Below, piece after piece: positions 1 to 7,813 of a stretch of DNA of 35,554 bases. Under the pieces are notes generated by a model, which did no database searches, had not been told where the DNA came from, and worked only from the letters and a program-made list of their open reading frames with translations. The first letter of the stretch is position 1. Every line of letters starts with the position of its first letter. This DNA is from Bacillota bacterium (GTDB lineage Bacteria; Bacillota; Clostridia; Oscillospirales; Oscillospiraceae). The stretch lies in contig JAQXIT010000112.1 in assembly GCA_029007925.1 (NCBI GenBank), positions 1-35,554 on the forward strand, written 5' to 3'. A program made the translations under genes and the position numbers.

Positions 1-822
1 CTTGAACGCGAACAGACCGGTTTCGCTATCCTTCTCCAGAGTAATCACCTGAACGGCTTCCGTCAGAGTGACAGTTTTCAGGTCTTCGGACTTAACAACT
101 TCAGCCACGGGGCGATTGTTCTTGTCCTGGGTGGTGCTCAAGGCCTTGGCATCTTCGTTGGCTACGATGACGATCTTGTCGCCGTCGGCCAGCTTGGAAA
201 GATCGGTCACCAGACCGGCGGTGGTGGGATCGGCTTCTTCGCCGCCGGAAGAAGCATCATCTAACTTGTAGATTGAAACGGGCGCTTGTTTTGAAGATGC
301 TTTGTAAGCGGCAAAACGAGGGGAACCAGAATTATATTGCAAATACCTAGTTTCATCGGCGCTAAGAACCTGAGATATAGTGGCTACGCCCTCACCTGTA
401 ATTTGGGAAATTGTCCAAGAAGAGTATTCAGGTAATTGATCATCTGTTTTGCTTAACGTCCAGAGTTCATTGGCGTTTAACTTGGCAGATAAATAACCAT
501 CTTCCCCTGCTTTGAACGCAAAAGTTCCTGTTCCTGTGCCAGCCTCCAGCGTCAGAATCTGCATAGCTGTGGTTACGGTTACCTTATTGTCAGTAACTGT
601 AGCGTCAGTCAATGTACGGAACTTTCCGTTATCAGAGCTTATACTCATTGCCTTTGTTCCGGCAGTATTGAGAATAACCACCTGATCGCCGGCTGCCAGA
701 GACTTGACATCTGTGACAAGTGTTGCGGTGGTTACTTCGCCCTCGGCGCCGACGACCGCGGCCAAGCCGAGAAGCATCGCCACGCACAGAAGAACGCTGA
801 GGATTTTGCTGAATTTCTTCAT
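1..822 (-). CDS. secreted surface protein with tandem repeat domains (C-terminus beyond window)
   Basis: The frame is open for 274 codons from ATG at 822 to the window edge, so the C-terminus is missing. A GGAGG Shine-Dalgarno site lies just upstream. The product starts with a typical signal peptide (MKKFSKILSVLLCVAMLLGL) with probable cleavage near residue 26. Two copies of a domain follow, about 169 residues apart: LVTDVKSLAAGDQVVIL at about residue 35 and LVTDLSKLADGDKIVIV at about residue 204, each later reading like 'T.A.Q.(L/I)TLE....G.FAFK'. I know this repeat style from extracellular multidomain proteins of gut Firmicutes and Bacteroidetes, where it often flanks enzymes or adhesion modules, but I cannot name a family. 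The catalytic or anchoring part, if any, lies outside the window. The first repeat is visibly more AT-rich than the second. Function unknown; extracellular location is well supported. Confidence 0.85.
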   Translation of the reverse strand, partial: MKKFSKILSVLLCVAMLLGLAAVVGAEGEVTTATLVTDVKSLAAGDQVVILNTAGTKAMSISSDNGKFRTLTDATVTDNKVTVTTAMQILTLEAGTGTGTFAFKAGEDGYLSAKLNANELWTLSKTDDQLPEYSSWTISQITGEGVATISQVLSADETRYLQYNSGSPRFAAYKASSKQAPVSIYKLDDASSGGEEADPTTAGLVTDLSKLADGDKIVIVANEDAKALSTTQDKNNRPVAEVVKSEDLKTVTLTEAVQVITLEKDSETGLFAFK

Positions 823-893
823 TTCTTGAGAACCTCCTTCAAGATTGTCCCGGTGGATTTGACACCGGTATGTTATGGGTTTTCCTCCCTTAA

Positions 894-922
894 AGAATAC
901 CACGGAACCGCCGGAAATGCAA
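894..922 (-). promoter_or_regulatory. candidate promoter for the surface protein gene
   Basis: On the minus strand TTGCAT and TATTCT are separated by exactly 17 bases, about 70 bases upstream of the start codon. Each box departs from the sigma-70-type consensus, so this is a moderate call. Confidence 0.4.
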
Positions 923-982
923 TACTGTTTTTCCTCTTTTTTCAACAACCGCCGGGGTATGCCGCGGCGGAAGAAAAAACAG

Positions 983-1011
983 TTGACAATCCGCCCCGGA
1001 GCCGATATAAT
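983..1011 (+). promoter_or_regulatory. sigma-A promoter of tRNA-Thr
   Basis: Perfect TTGACA and TATAAT boxes with a 17-base spacer. The -10 box ends 17 bases before the mature tRNA 5' end, so a very short 5' leader would be removed by RNase P. Confidence 0.88.
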
Positions 1012-1028
1012 GAACAAGCTGAATATCC

Positions 1029-1104
1029 GCTAGTGTAGCACAGTCGGTAGTGCATCTCACTCGTAATGAGAAGGTCGCCTGTTCGAGTCAGGTCACTAGC
1101 TCCA
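1029..1104 (+). tRNA. tRNA-Thr (anticodon CGT), CCA encoded
   Basis: A complete cloverleaf can be folded. The acceptor arms are GCTAGTG and CACTAGC, and the D stem is GCAC/GTGC. The anticodon stem is TCTCA/TGAGA around the loop CTCGTAA, giving anticodon CGT, which reads ACG threonine codons. The T loop is TTCGAGT with a GCCTG/CAGGT stem including one G-U pair. The discriminator T is followed by an encoded CCA. It is a single-gene unit with its own promoter and terminator. A predicted ORF starting at 1050 runs through this tRNA and is simply an upstream extension of pepF. Confidence 0.96.
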
Positions 1105-1105
1105 G

Positions 1106-1135
1106 AAAGGGTCTGCTTGTGGGCAGACCCTTTTT
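1106..1135 (+). terminator. Rho-independent terminator of tRNA-Thr
   Basis: GGGTCTGC and GCAGACCC form an 8-bp stem with a 6-base loop, followed by TTTTT, immediately after the tRNA CCA. Confidence 0.9.
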
Positions 1136-1148
1136 GTTGTGGAAGGAA

Positions 1149-1177
1149 TTGCATTTTCCTGCCGGTGGTGGTATAAT
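1149..1177 (+). promoter_or_regulatory. promoter of pepF
   Basis: TTGCAT and a perfect TATAAT with a 17-base spacer lie between the tRNA terminator and the pepF start, about 30 bases from the ATG. Confidence 0.7.
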
Positions 1178-1208
1178 AGCGGAAAATACCAAACCGGGAG
1201 GTAAGATT

Positions 1209-3014
1209 ATGGAACAAATCAAGAAAATCCCCCAGCGCGGCGAGATCGCGCGGGAGGACAAGTGGGCCGTGGAGGATATGTACCCCTCCGACGAGGCTTG
1301 GGAGGCGGATCTCAAAGCGCTGGAGACCGAGGGCGAAGCGCTGGCGGCATTTGCCGGCAAACTGGGCGAAAGCGCCGGCGTCCTGCTGGAGTACCTGACC
1401 AAAATGGAGCGCCTGAACGAGAAGGGCAGCCTGCTGGGCAACTACTGCATGCGCAGATCCGACGAGGACACCCGGGTGGCCAAGTATCAGGCCATGGTAG
1501 GGCAGTTCATGTCCGTGGTGGTGGCCATCGACGCCAAGTGCAGCTTTGCCACCCCGGAGATCATGGATATCTCCGACGGGACGCTGGACGCGTTCTATGC
1601 CGCCGAGCCGGGTCTGGAGCGCTACCGCCGGTATCTGACCAATCTGCGCCGCCGGAAGGAGCATACGCTGTCTCCCGCCGAGGAGAAGCTGCTGGCTGCC
1701 GCCGGGGAGATGGCCAACGCACCCGACACCATCTACGGCGCCTTTGCCGACGCGGACATCACCTTCCCCGATGCCGTGGACGCCCAGGGCAACCGGCACC
1801 CCCTGAGCCAGGGCACCTTTGTCGCCTGCGAGGAAAGCCCCGACCGGGTTCTGAGAAAGAGCGCCTATGAAAACCTCTACAATACCTTCGGCAGCTTCAA
1901 AAATACCGCCGCCGCCGTTCTGAACGCCCAGGGCAAGCAGCTGAAGTTCTTCGCCGATGCCCGGAAATATCCTTCCACGCTGGACGCCTCTCTGGATCAT
2001 ACCGAGGTGCCCACCTCCGTGTACCTGAATCTCATCGAGGCGGTTCATCAGAATCTGGACAAGATGCACCGCTATGTCCGGCTGCGCAAGAAGCTGCTGG
2101 GCGTGGATGAGCTGCATTTTTATGACGTGTACACCCCACTGCTGGCGGATGTGGACAAGAAAATCCCCTTTGCCGAGGCCAAGCAGACGGTCTACGACGC
2201 CCTGGCGCCTCTGGGTGAGGACTACCGGAAGATCCTGAAGGAAGGCTTCGACAACCGCTGGATTGATGTCTACCAGAACGAGGGCAAGCGCAGCGGTGCC
2301 TATTCCGCCGGCGCTTCCGTCCACCCCTACGTTCTGCTGAACTACAGCGGCACGCTGGACAGCCAGTTTACCCTGGCCCACGAGATGGGTCATGCCCTCC
2401 ATTCCTACCACTCCAACAAGTACCAGAACCCCATCGACGCGGATTACGTGATCTTTGTGGCCGAGGTTGCCTCCACCTGCAACGAGGCGCTGCTGATGGA
2501 GTACCTGCTGGGCAAGACCACGGACAAGAAGGAGCGGGCTTACCTCATCAACCATTTCCTGGAGCAGTTCAAGGGAACGCTGTACCGCCAGACCATGTTC
2601 GCGGAATTTGAGCTGAACATCGGCCGGATGATCGCTCAGGGTCAGACCCTCACCGCCGACGCGCTGTGCGCTGAGTATAAGCGGCTGAACGAAATGTACT
2701 TCGGCCCCGACATGGTGGTGGACGACCTGATCGCTCTGGAATGGGCCCGGATTCCCCACTTCTACTACAACTATTATGTGTTCCAGTATGCCACCGGCTA
2801 TTCCGCTGCCATTGCCCTGTCCCGCCGGATCCTGAAGGAGGGCGAAAGCGCCGTGAAGGACTACATTGAGTTCCTGTCCGGCGGCTGCTCCAAGAGCCCC
2901 ATCGATCTGCTGAAGGGCGCCGGTGTGGACATGACCAGCCCCGAGCCGGTCAATCAGGCGCTGGAGCTGTTCGGCAGATTGCTGGACGAGATGGAAGCCC
3001 TGACGGCCGAATAA
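1209..3014 (+). CDS. pepF: oligoendopeptidase F, M3 family metallopeptidase
   Basis: This 601-residue cytoplasmic zinc peptidase cleaves short oligopeptides and fits the usual PepF length of about 600. The M3 zinc motif HEMGH is at residues 391-395 (AHEMGHALHS), and the downstream AEVAST.NE segment carries the expected third zinc-ligand glutamate. The N-terminal helical domain resembles other PepF proteins (WAVEDMYPSDEAWEADL). I chose ATG 1209 because GGGAGG lies just upstream; the ORF-track start at 1050 would run through the tRNA gene and its terminator. The gene has its own promoter. A small hypothetical gene begins 3 bases after its stop, so the two are almost certainly co-transcribed. 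PepF is generally linked to turnover of imported or processed peptides; the physiological substrate here is unknown. Confidence 0.95.
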   Translation: MEQIKKIPQRGEIAREDKWAVEDMYPSDEAWEADLKALETEGEALAAFAGKLGESAGVLLEYLTKMERLNEKGSLLGNYCMRRSDEDTRVAKYQAMVGQFMSVVVAIDAKCSFATPEIMDISDGTLDAFYAAEPGLERYRRYLTNLRRRKEHTLSPAEEKLLAAAGEMANAPDTIYGAFADADITFPDAVDAQGNRHPLSQGTFVACEESPDRVLRKSAYENLYNTFGSFKNTAAAVLNAQGKQLKFFADARKYPSTLDASLDHTEVPTSVYLNLIEAVHQNLDKMHRYVRLRKKLLGVDELHFYDVYTPLLADVDKKIPFAEAKQTVYDALAPLGEDYRKILKEGFDNRWIDVYQNEGKRSGAYSAGASVHPYVLLNYSGTLDSQFTLAHEMGHALHSYHSNKYQNPIDADYVIFVAEVASTCNEALLMEYLLGKTTDKKERAYLINHFLEQFKGTLYRQTMFAEFELNIGRMIAQGQTLTADALCAEYKRLNEMYFGPDMVVDDLIALEWARIPHFYYNYYVFQYATGYSAAIALSRRILKEGESAVKDYIEFLSGGCSKSPIDLLKGAGVDMTSPEPVNQALELFGRLLDEMEALTAE

Positions 3015-3017
3015 GCC

Positions 3018-3284
3018 ATGGCGGACATCTTTCTCCCGACCCTCCACACCTTTGCCATGAACAATATCTTCACCGGATCCTGGAAAGAATTCCGTTTCCG
3101 GGCGGAGCCGAAGGTGGTCATGCTGAACCAGAAGGAAGTGGATTTCGCTCAAAGCGCCATCCATGTGGAATACTGGCACGGCCCTTTCTGCTACGAGAAG
3201 AGCGTCATGGAAGGGGAGCAGACCTTTCCTATGTCCGAGGAAGGCCGCCTCGCCATGAAGGCCTGGCTGGAGGCGCATATCTGA
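3018..3284 (+). CDS. small hypothetical protein downstream of pepF
   Basis: This 88-residue soluble protein starts 3 bases after the pepF stop and ends just before a strong hairpin, so it is the second gene of a two-gene unit. No Shine-Dalgarno site other than sequence inside the end of pepF is evident, which suggests translational coupling. The product has no signal peptide or membrane segment. It contains aromatic-rich stretches (HVEYWHGPFCYEK) and an acidic C-terminal helix (EEGRLAMKAWLEAHI). I do not recognise a family. Its codon use and G+C look like its neighbours, which supports a real gene. Function unknown. Confidence 0.7.
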   Translation: MADIFLPTLHTFAMNNIFTGSWKEFRFRAEPKVVMLNQKEVDFAQSAIHVEYWHGPFCYEKSVMEGEQTFPMSEEGRLAMKAWLEAHI

Positions 3285-3290
3285 TACGCA

Positions 3291-3320
3291 CCCCGCCGCG
3301 ATATTCGCGGCGGGGTATTT
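3291..3320 (+). terminator. terminator of the pepF unit
   Basis: A perfect 10-bp stem, CCCCGCCGCG/CGCGGCGGGG, with a 5-base loop is followed by TATTTGTT. The U-tract is imperfect but the stem is very stable. Confidence 0.75.
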
Positions 3321-3352
3321 GTTGGTGAACCGAAATAGTGCATAAATCAGAG

Positions 3353-3380
3353 TTGACAAGGCAATAATATGCTGTATAAT
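3353..3380 (+). promoter_or_regulatory. promoter of the 199-residue hypothetical gene
   Basis: Perfect TTGACA and TATAAT boxes with a 16-base spacer, about 30 bases upstream of the start codon. Confidence 0.78.
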
Positions 3381-3412
3381 ATAACCATATTTTCTGAATG
3401 GGAGGTGCAGAA

Positions 3413-4012
3413 ATGGAACAGGCAACCCTGGAACGGCTGCTGTCGGACAAACTGAACCGTTTCCTGCACCGGCAGGAGCGGGTGCTGATCTGCGCTCCCG
3501 GTCAGGCCGGCGAGGCTCTGGCGGAAGCGGTGGAGGGCTGTGGCGGCAAACCGGTGACGCTGGGCGCGGATCTGCGGTGGAAAAGTCTGCTGCGTCTCGC
3601 CTTTTCCAGCCGAGCCTCCGCGGTCATCGGTTCGGCGGAGATCCTTCTGGGACTGCGCAAGGTGGCCAAAGCTACCATGACACCGCTCTTTATCCGCAAT
3701 GTGGTTCTGCCGGAGGGGCAGTCCCCCGGATGGATGCGGGAGGACATCAGCCGGGGGCTGGACTGCCGGATCTGGGAGGCCGACGCTCTGCCCCGGGAGC
3801 CGCTGGACGAAGGGCAGACGATCCTTCAGGAGCGGTTGCTGAGCTGGTCCGGCATTCTGGACTTCCGGATTCGGCAGACGGAATCCGGAAGCGATCTGGA
3901 GGTGGTCTCCTTTTCCGGGGAGAAGCTGCCCAGGCTCCCAAGCTGCGCCAAGCTGACCCTGCGAAGCTGGGATCCGGAAAGGGATATACCCTTTTGCTGG
4001 GAAATCCGATAA
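3413..4012 (+). CDS. hypothetical protein, 199 residues
   Basis: ATG 3413 was chosen because GGGAGGTG sits correctly upstream; the ORF-track start at 3398 would place the ATG inside that ribosome site. The protein is soluble and has no signal peptide. Its first half alternates beta strands and helices (RVLICAPGQAGEALAEAVEG, then SAVIGSAEILLGL), which suggests a Rossmann-like fold. The C-terminal half (GILDFRIRQTESGSDLEVVSFSGEKLP split over two strands) weakly recalls the C-terminal region of ANL/AMP-ligase-type enzymes, but no ATP-binding signature is visible and I would not assign an enzyme activity. It is a single gene with a strong promoter. The next promoter starts 6 bases after its stop, so it is transcriptionally separate from the alaS unit. 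Function unknown. Confidence 0.75.
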   Translation: MEQATLERLLSDKLNRFLHRQERVLICAPGQAGEALAEAVEGCGGKPVTLGADLRWKSLLRLAFSSRASAVIGSAEILLGLRKVAKATMTPLFIRNVVLPEGQSPGWMREDISRGLDCRIWEADALPREPLDEGQTILQERLLSWSGILDFRIRQTESGSDLEVVSFSGEKLPRLPSCAKLTLRSWDPERDIPFCWEIR

Positions 4013-4018
4013 AAACGG

Positions 4019-4046
4019 TTGACAATTCCCGCTTTTGTGGTAAAAT
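4019..4046 (+). promoter_or_regulatory. promoter of the T-box/methyltransferase/alaS unit
   Basis: TTGACA and TAAAAT are separated by 16 bases immediately upstream of the T-box leader. Confidence 0.75.
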
Positions 4047-4052
4047 ATCCCC

Positions 4053-4278
4053 GATATGTGAAAGACCATGGGGAAACCAAGCAGTATCCGCGGTATTCAG
4101 CGAGAGGGGAACGGTGTGAGCCCTCTGCCGGCGCGCTGCAAGCCATTTTTCCGTCGCCCGGGATGACCGGGACGGGCGCTCCCGTTACAGAGCCGCTAAG
4201 ATGCCGGGTGATCCCGGCGAATTAGGGTGGTACCGCGATTCACGTCGCCCCTATTCCGTGGGGGCGGCGTATCTTTTT
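4053..4278 (+). promoter_or_regulatory. T-box leader (probably tRNA-Ala sensing) with intrinsic terminator
   Basis: The canonical T-box sequence AGGGTGGTACCGCG is at 4224-4237. It is followed by a terminator hairpin CGTCGCCCC/GGGGCGGCG (4243-4269) and TATCTTTTT. Upstream, GGGGAAA (5') can pair with TTTTTCC (3') to close Stem I. An AGTA loop-E-type element is on the 5' side. The 3' side reads CAAGCCATT, where GCC (4142-4144) is the likely Ala specifier. Known mechanism: uncharged tRNA pairs with the specifier and the T-box bulge and stabilises the antiterminator. Ala specificity is inferred from the GCC position and from alaS downstream. The ORF track shows only shadow ORFs here. Confidence 0.93.
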
Positions 4279-4295
4279 GGAAGGAGGGCTGACGA

Positions 4296-5093
4296 ATGAA
4301 CTTCGATGAACTGTACCAAATCAAAGACGAGACCGAACGTGTGCAAAAAACCTACGAGCTGTTCCGTGAGGACACCCGGCTGAACCGCTCCCAAGCCGCC
4401 CGGGTGGAATTTCTCACCACCGTCCGCTATATCGAAACGTATCTGAAGCCCGGCGACCAAATTCTGGATGTGGGCGCGGGTGCGGGGGAATACAGCCTGT
4501 ACTTCGCCCGGAAAGGCTATGCGGTGTCCGCTCTGGAACTAGCCGACAATAATCTCCGGGCATTCCGCGCCAAGCTCACGGAGAAGAATCCCGTCGATCT
4601 GGTGCAGGGCAACGCCATGGATCTGAGCCGGTATGCCGACGATTCCTTCGACATTGTCCTGCTGATGGGGCCGCTGTACCACCTGAGCCGGGACGGGGAT
4701 AAGCTGAAGTGTATTTCGGAGGCCAAACGGGTCTGCAAGCCGGGGGGAAAGATTTTCTTCGCCTTCATTTCCAACGATATGGTCATCCTCACGGAGTTTT
4801 TCCACCGGCCGGACTATTTCTCTGCCGGAGACTACGACAAGGACACCTTCCGGCTTCACGATTTTCCCTTCGTATTCCACACCGTGGACAGAGCCCGGGA
4901 GGTGCTTCGCGCCGGCGGTGTCCGGGTTCTGAGGGAAATCGCCTCCGACGGCGTCAGCGAGCTGCTGGAGGACAGGATCAACGCGCTGGACGAGGACGGC
5001 TATCGCCAGTATCTGCGCTACCATTTCTATATCTGTGAAAAACCGGAACTGCTGGGGATGTCCAATCACCTGCTGTTTATCGGCGAGAAATAA
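4296..5093 (+). CDS. class I SAM-dependent methyltransferase (T-box controlled)
   Basis: The 265-residue protein carries a clear class I methyltransferase fold. The glycine-rich SAM-binding motif ILDVGAGAGEYSLYFARKG is at about residues 50-70, the acidic end of the next strand is in LELADNN, and post-motifs FDIVLLMGPLYHL and RVCKPGGKIFFAFIS follow. The substrate cannot be told from sequence; such proteins methylate small molecules, tRNA or proteins. The start has a strong AAGGAGGG site directly after the T-box terminator, and alaS follows 29 bases later with its own Shine-Dalgarno site. Both genes should therefore rise when tRNA-Ala charging falls. This position inside an alaS leader unit is the most informative clue to its role and might point to a link with tRNA or amino-acid metabolism, but that is inference. 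Confidence 0.88.
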   Translation: MNFDELYQIKDETERVQKTYELFREDTRLNRSQAARVEFLTTVRYIETYLKPGDQILDVGAGAGEYSLYFARKGYAVSALELADNNLRAFRAKLTEKNPVDLVQGNAMDLSRYADDSFDIVLLMGPLYHLSRDGDKLKCISEAKRVCKPGGKIFFAFISNDMVILTEFFHRPDYFSAGDYDKDTFRLHDFPFVFHTVDRAREVLRAGGVRVLREIASDGVSELLEDRINALDEDGYRQYLRYHFYICEKPELLGMSNHLLFIGEK

Positions 5094-5122
5094 ATTGTAT
5101 TGAGTTGTGGAGGTAGAATCCA

Positions 5123-7762
5123 ATGAGTCACAAACCCTACGGAGTCAACGAGCTGCGGGAGATGTTCCTTTCCTTCTTTGAAAGCAAGGATCATCTGCGT
5201 CTGCCCAGCTTCTCCCTGATTCCCCAGAACGATCAGTCCCTGCTGCTGATCAATTCCGGCATGGCGCCCATGAAGCCCTATTTCAAGGGCGAGGTGGAGC
5301 CGCCCCGCCGCCGGGTCTGCACCTGCCAGAAGTGCATCCGCACCGGTGATATCGAAAACATCGGCAAGACCGCCCGCCACGGCACCTATTTTGAGATGCT
5401 GGGCAACTTCTCCTTCGGCGACTATTTCAAGCGGGAGGCCATCCACTGGAGCTGGGAGTTCCTGACCAAAGTGGTGGGACTGGAGGAGGATCGCCTGTAC
5501 CCCTCCATCTATGAGAACGACGAAGAGGCCTTCCGGATCTGGAACAGGGAGGTCGGCATCCCGGAGGATCGGATCTTCCGCTTCGGCAAGGCCGACAACT
5601 TCTGGGAGCACGGCTCCGGCCCCTGCGGCCCCTGCTCCGAGATCTACTACGACCGGGGCGAAAAGTACGGCTGCGGCAAACCGGGCTGCACCGTGGGCTG
5701 CGACTGCGACCGCTACATGGAGGTCTGGAACAACGTGTTCTCCCAGTTCGATAATGACGGCAACGGCAATTATACCGAACTGGTTCAGAAGAATATCGAT
5801 ACCGGCATGGGTCTGGAGCGTCTGGCTGTGGTCTGTCAGGATGTGGACAGCCTTTTCGACGTGGACACCGTCATGAATATTACCAACAAGGTCACCGAGC
5901 TGACCGGCGCCTCCTACGGACGCAGCAACAAGATGGACGTGTCCCTGCGGGTCATCACCGACCATATCCGGGCATCCACCTTTATGATCGCCGACGGCGT
6001 CCTGCCCAGCAATGAGGGGCGGGGCTATGTCCTGCGCCGTCTGCTGCGGCGGGCTGCCCGTCACGGCAAGCTGCTGGGCGTGAATCATCCCTTCCTGTAC
6101 GAGGTGGTTGAGACTGTCGTCCGGGAAAACGAGTCCCACTATTCCTACCTGCGGGAGCGGGCGGCGTATATCACCAAGGTTGTGAAGGTGGAGGAGGGGA
6201 ACTTCGCCCGCACCATCGACGGCGGTATGCGTATCTTCTCCGAAATGCTGGAAGCCCACAAGGAAAAGGGCGAGAAGTCCTTCTCCGGTGCCGATGCCTT
6301 CAAGCTGTACGACACCTACGGCTTCCCCATTGACCTGACCGCGGAAATGGTGGCCGACGAGGGCATGACGCTGGATCAGGAGGCCTTCAAGGCGCTGATG
6401 CAGGAGCAGAAGCTCCGGGCGAGAGAAGCCCGGAAGGCGCTGGGGGATCTGGCCTGGTCCGGCATTGATCTGGGACTGGACAATACCCCTACCACCTTCG
6501 TGGGTTACAGCACCAATTCCTGCGAGGCCAGAGTGCTGGCGGTCTGCGTGGGCGACGAGGTCACCGGCTCCATTGCCGGCGGCGAGAGCGGCATTCTGGT
6601 GCTGGATAAAACGCCCTTCTATGCGGAAATGGGCGGTCAGGTGGCCGATCACGGCGTGATTCTCGTGGGCAGCAGCCGCTTCACCGTCACCGATGTCCAG
6701 AAGGACAAGGGCGGCAAGTATCTGCACCACGGCAAGCTGAACTCCGGTACCATCAAGGTGGACGATCTGGTCTGCGCCAGTATCGATGTGGAGCGCCGCA
6801 AGGCCATCATGCGGGCTCATTCCGCCACCCATCTGCTGCAGAAGGCGCTGGTCAGCGTTCTGGGCGACCATGTCCATCAGGCGGGCAGTCTGGTGGAGCC
6901 CGACCGGCTGCGCTTCGACTTTACCCATTATTCCGCGGTCACGCCGGAGGAACTGATGAAGGTGGACACGCTGGTTCAGTCCGCCGTTCTGGAGGGCTAC
7001 CGGATCGATACCCGGGAGATGCCCATCGACGACGCCAAGAAGCTGGGCGCTACCGCCCTCTTCAGCGAGAAGTACGGCGATGTTGTCCGGGTGGTCAACA
7101 TGAGCGGCTATTCCGTGGAGCTGTGCGGCGGCACCCATCTGGACAATACCGCCAAGGTGGGCCCCTTCTTCATCGTCAGTGAGGGCAGCGTGGCCTCCGG
7201 CGTCCGGCGGATCGAGGCCATCACCGGCAAGGCCTGCATGGAGGAAATGCAGAAAAGCCGGCAGAGACTCTATGCTGCCGCGGCCATGCTGAAGGCCAAA
7301 CCCGCCGACCTGGGCGAGAAGATCCACAGTCAGATGGAGGAGATCCGAAACCTGAAGCGCTCCATTGAGACCTTCAAGAGCCGGGAAACCGCCGGTGAGA
7401 TCGACCGGTTCCTCTTCGGCTCCCACAGTGTGTGCGGACTCCGCGTCATCACCGCTTCCGTTCCCGATGCGGACGCCGGCAAGCTGCGCCAGATGGGCGA
7501 TCTGCTTCGGGACAAGGATTCCACGGCGGTGGCGGTGCTGGCCTCCGTTGCCGAGGAAAAGATCACCTTCCTGGCCGTCTGCGGCAAGGACGCGGTGGCC
7601 AAGGGTATCCGCGCCGGCGATCTGGTGAAGCTGGTATGTACCGCCTGCGGCGGTTCCGGCGGCGGCAAGCCCGATATTGCCATGGGCGGCGGCCGTGAAC
7701 TGTCCAAGGTGGACAATGCGCTGGCTATGGTGGATGATTTCGTCATTGAAAAACTGAACTGA
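5123..7762 (+). CDS. alaS: alanyl-tRNA synthetase
   Basis: This class II aminoacyl-tRNA synthetase charges tRNA-Ala. At 879 residues it is full length. It begins with the class II catalytic domain (INSGMAPMKPYFKG at about 45-60, FEMLGNFSFGDYFK at about 90-105, GSGPCGPCSEIYYDRG at about 165-180). The tRNA-recognition and editing domains follow, with the zinc-type motifs HSATHLL and CGGTHL. The C-Ala domain ends in the glycine-rich segment GGSGGGKPDIAMGGG. A short Cys-rich insertion (CGKPGCTVGCDCDRYMEVWN) sits in the catalytic domain, as in other bacterial AlaRS. GGAGG upstream supports ATG 5123. Expression is expected to be T-box controlled together with the preceding methyltransferase, and a strong terminator follows. 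Confidence 0.98.
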   Translation: MSHKPYGVNELREMFLSFFESKDHLRLPSFSLIPQNDQSLLLINSGMAPMKPYFKGEVEPPRRRVCTCQKCIRTGDIENIGKTARHGTYFEMLGNFSFGDYFKREAIHWSWEFLTKVVGLEEDRLYPSIYENDEEAFRIWNREVGIPEDRIFRFGKADNFWEHGSGPCGPCSEIYYDRGEKYGCGKPGCTVGCDCDRYMEVWNNVFSQFDNDGNGNYTELVQKNIDTGMGLERLAVVCQDVDSLFDVDTVMNITNKVTELTGASYGRSNKMDVSLRVITDHIRASTFMIADGVLPSNEGRGYVLRRLLRRAARHGKLLGVNHPFLYEVVETVVRENESHYSYLRERAAYITKVVKVEEGNFARTIDGGMRIFSEMLEAHKEKGEKSFSGADAFKLYDTYGFPIDLTAEMVADEGMTLDQEAFKALMQEQKLRAREARKALGDLAWSGIDLGLDNTPTTFVGYSTNSCEARVLAVCVGDEVTGSIAGGESGILVLDKTPFYAEMGGQVADHGVILVGSSRFTVTDVQKDKGGKYLHHGKLNSGTIKVDDLVCASIDVERRKAIMRAHSATHLLQKALVSVLGDHVHQAGSLVEPDRLRFDFTHYSAVTPEELMKVDTLVQSAVLEGYRIDTREMPIDDAKKLGATALFSEKYGDVVRVVNMSGYSVELCGGTHLDNTAKVGPFFIVSEGSVASGVRRIEAITGKACMEEMQKSRQRLYAAAAMLKAKPADLGEKIHSQMEEIRNLKRSIETFKSRETAGEIDRFLFGSHSVCGLRVITASVPDADAGKLRQMGDLLRDKDSTAVAVLASVAEEKITFLAVCGKDAVAKGIRAGDLVKLVCTACGGSGGGKPDIAMGGGRELSKVDNALAMVDDFVIEKLN

Positions 7763-7770
7763 TCCGAATG

Positions 7771-7795
7771 GGGCGCTGCTGAGCAGCGCCCTTTT
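7771..7795 (+). terminator. terminator after alaS
   Basis: GGGCGCTGC and GCAGCGCCC form a perfect 9-bp stem with a 3-base loop followed by TTTT. Confidence 0.85.
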
Positions 7796-7813
7796 CCGAA
7801 GGGGGGCTTCGCC

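Noticed and set aside
948-972. GC-rich imperfect hairpin between the surface protein and tRNA promoters
   Set aside because: CCGCCGGGG/CCGCGGCGG has a mismatch, no T-run on the correct side and no gene ending nearby, so a terminator call is not justified.
1050-1208. N-terminal extension of pepF in the ORF track
   Set aside because: It lies in tRNA-Thr, the terminator and the pepF promoter; the ribosome site supports ATG 1209.
942-3425. 827-codon minus-strand ORF opposite pepF
   Set aside because: It is a shadow of pepF produced by high third-position G+C. It crosses a tRNA gene and two terminators, and its residue content has no domain sense.
5066-7426. 786-codon minus-strand ORF opposite alaS
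   Set aside because: alaS on the plus strand is certain from its motifs, and this reverse frame is a codon-bias shadow.
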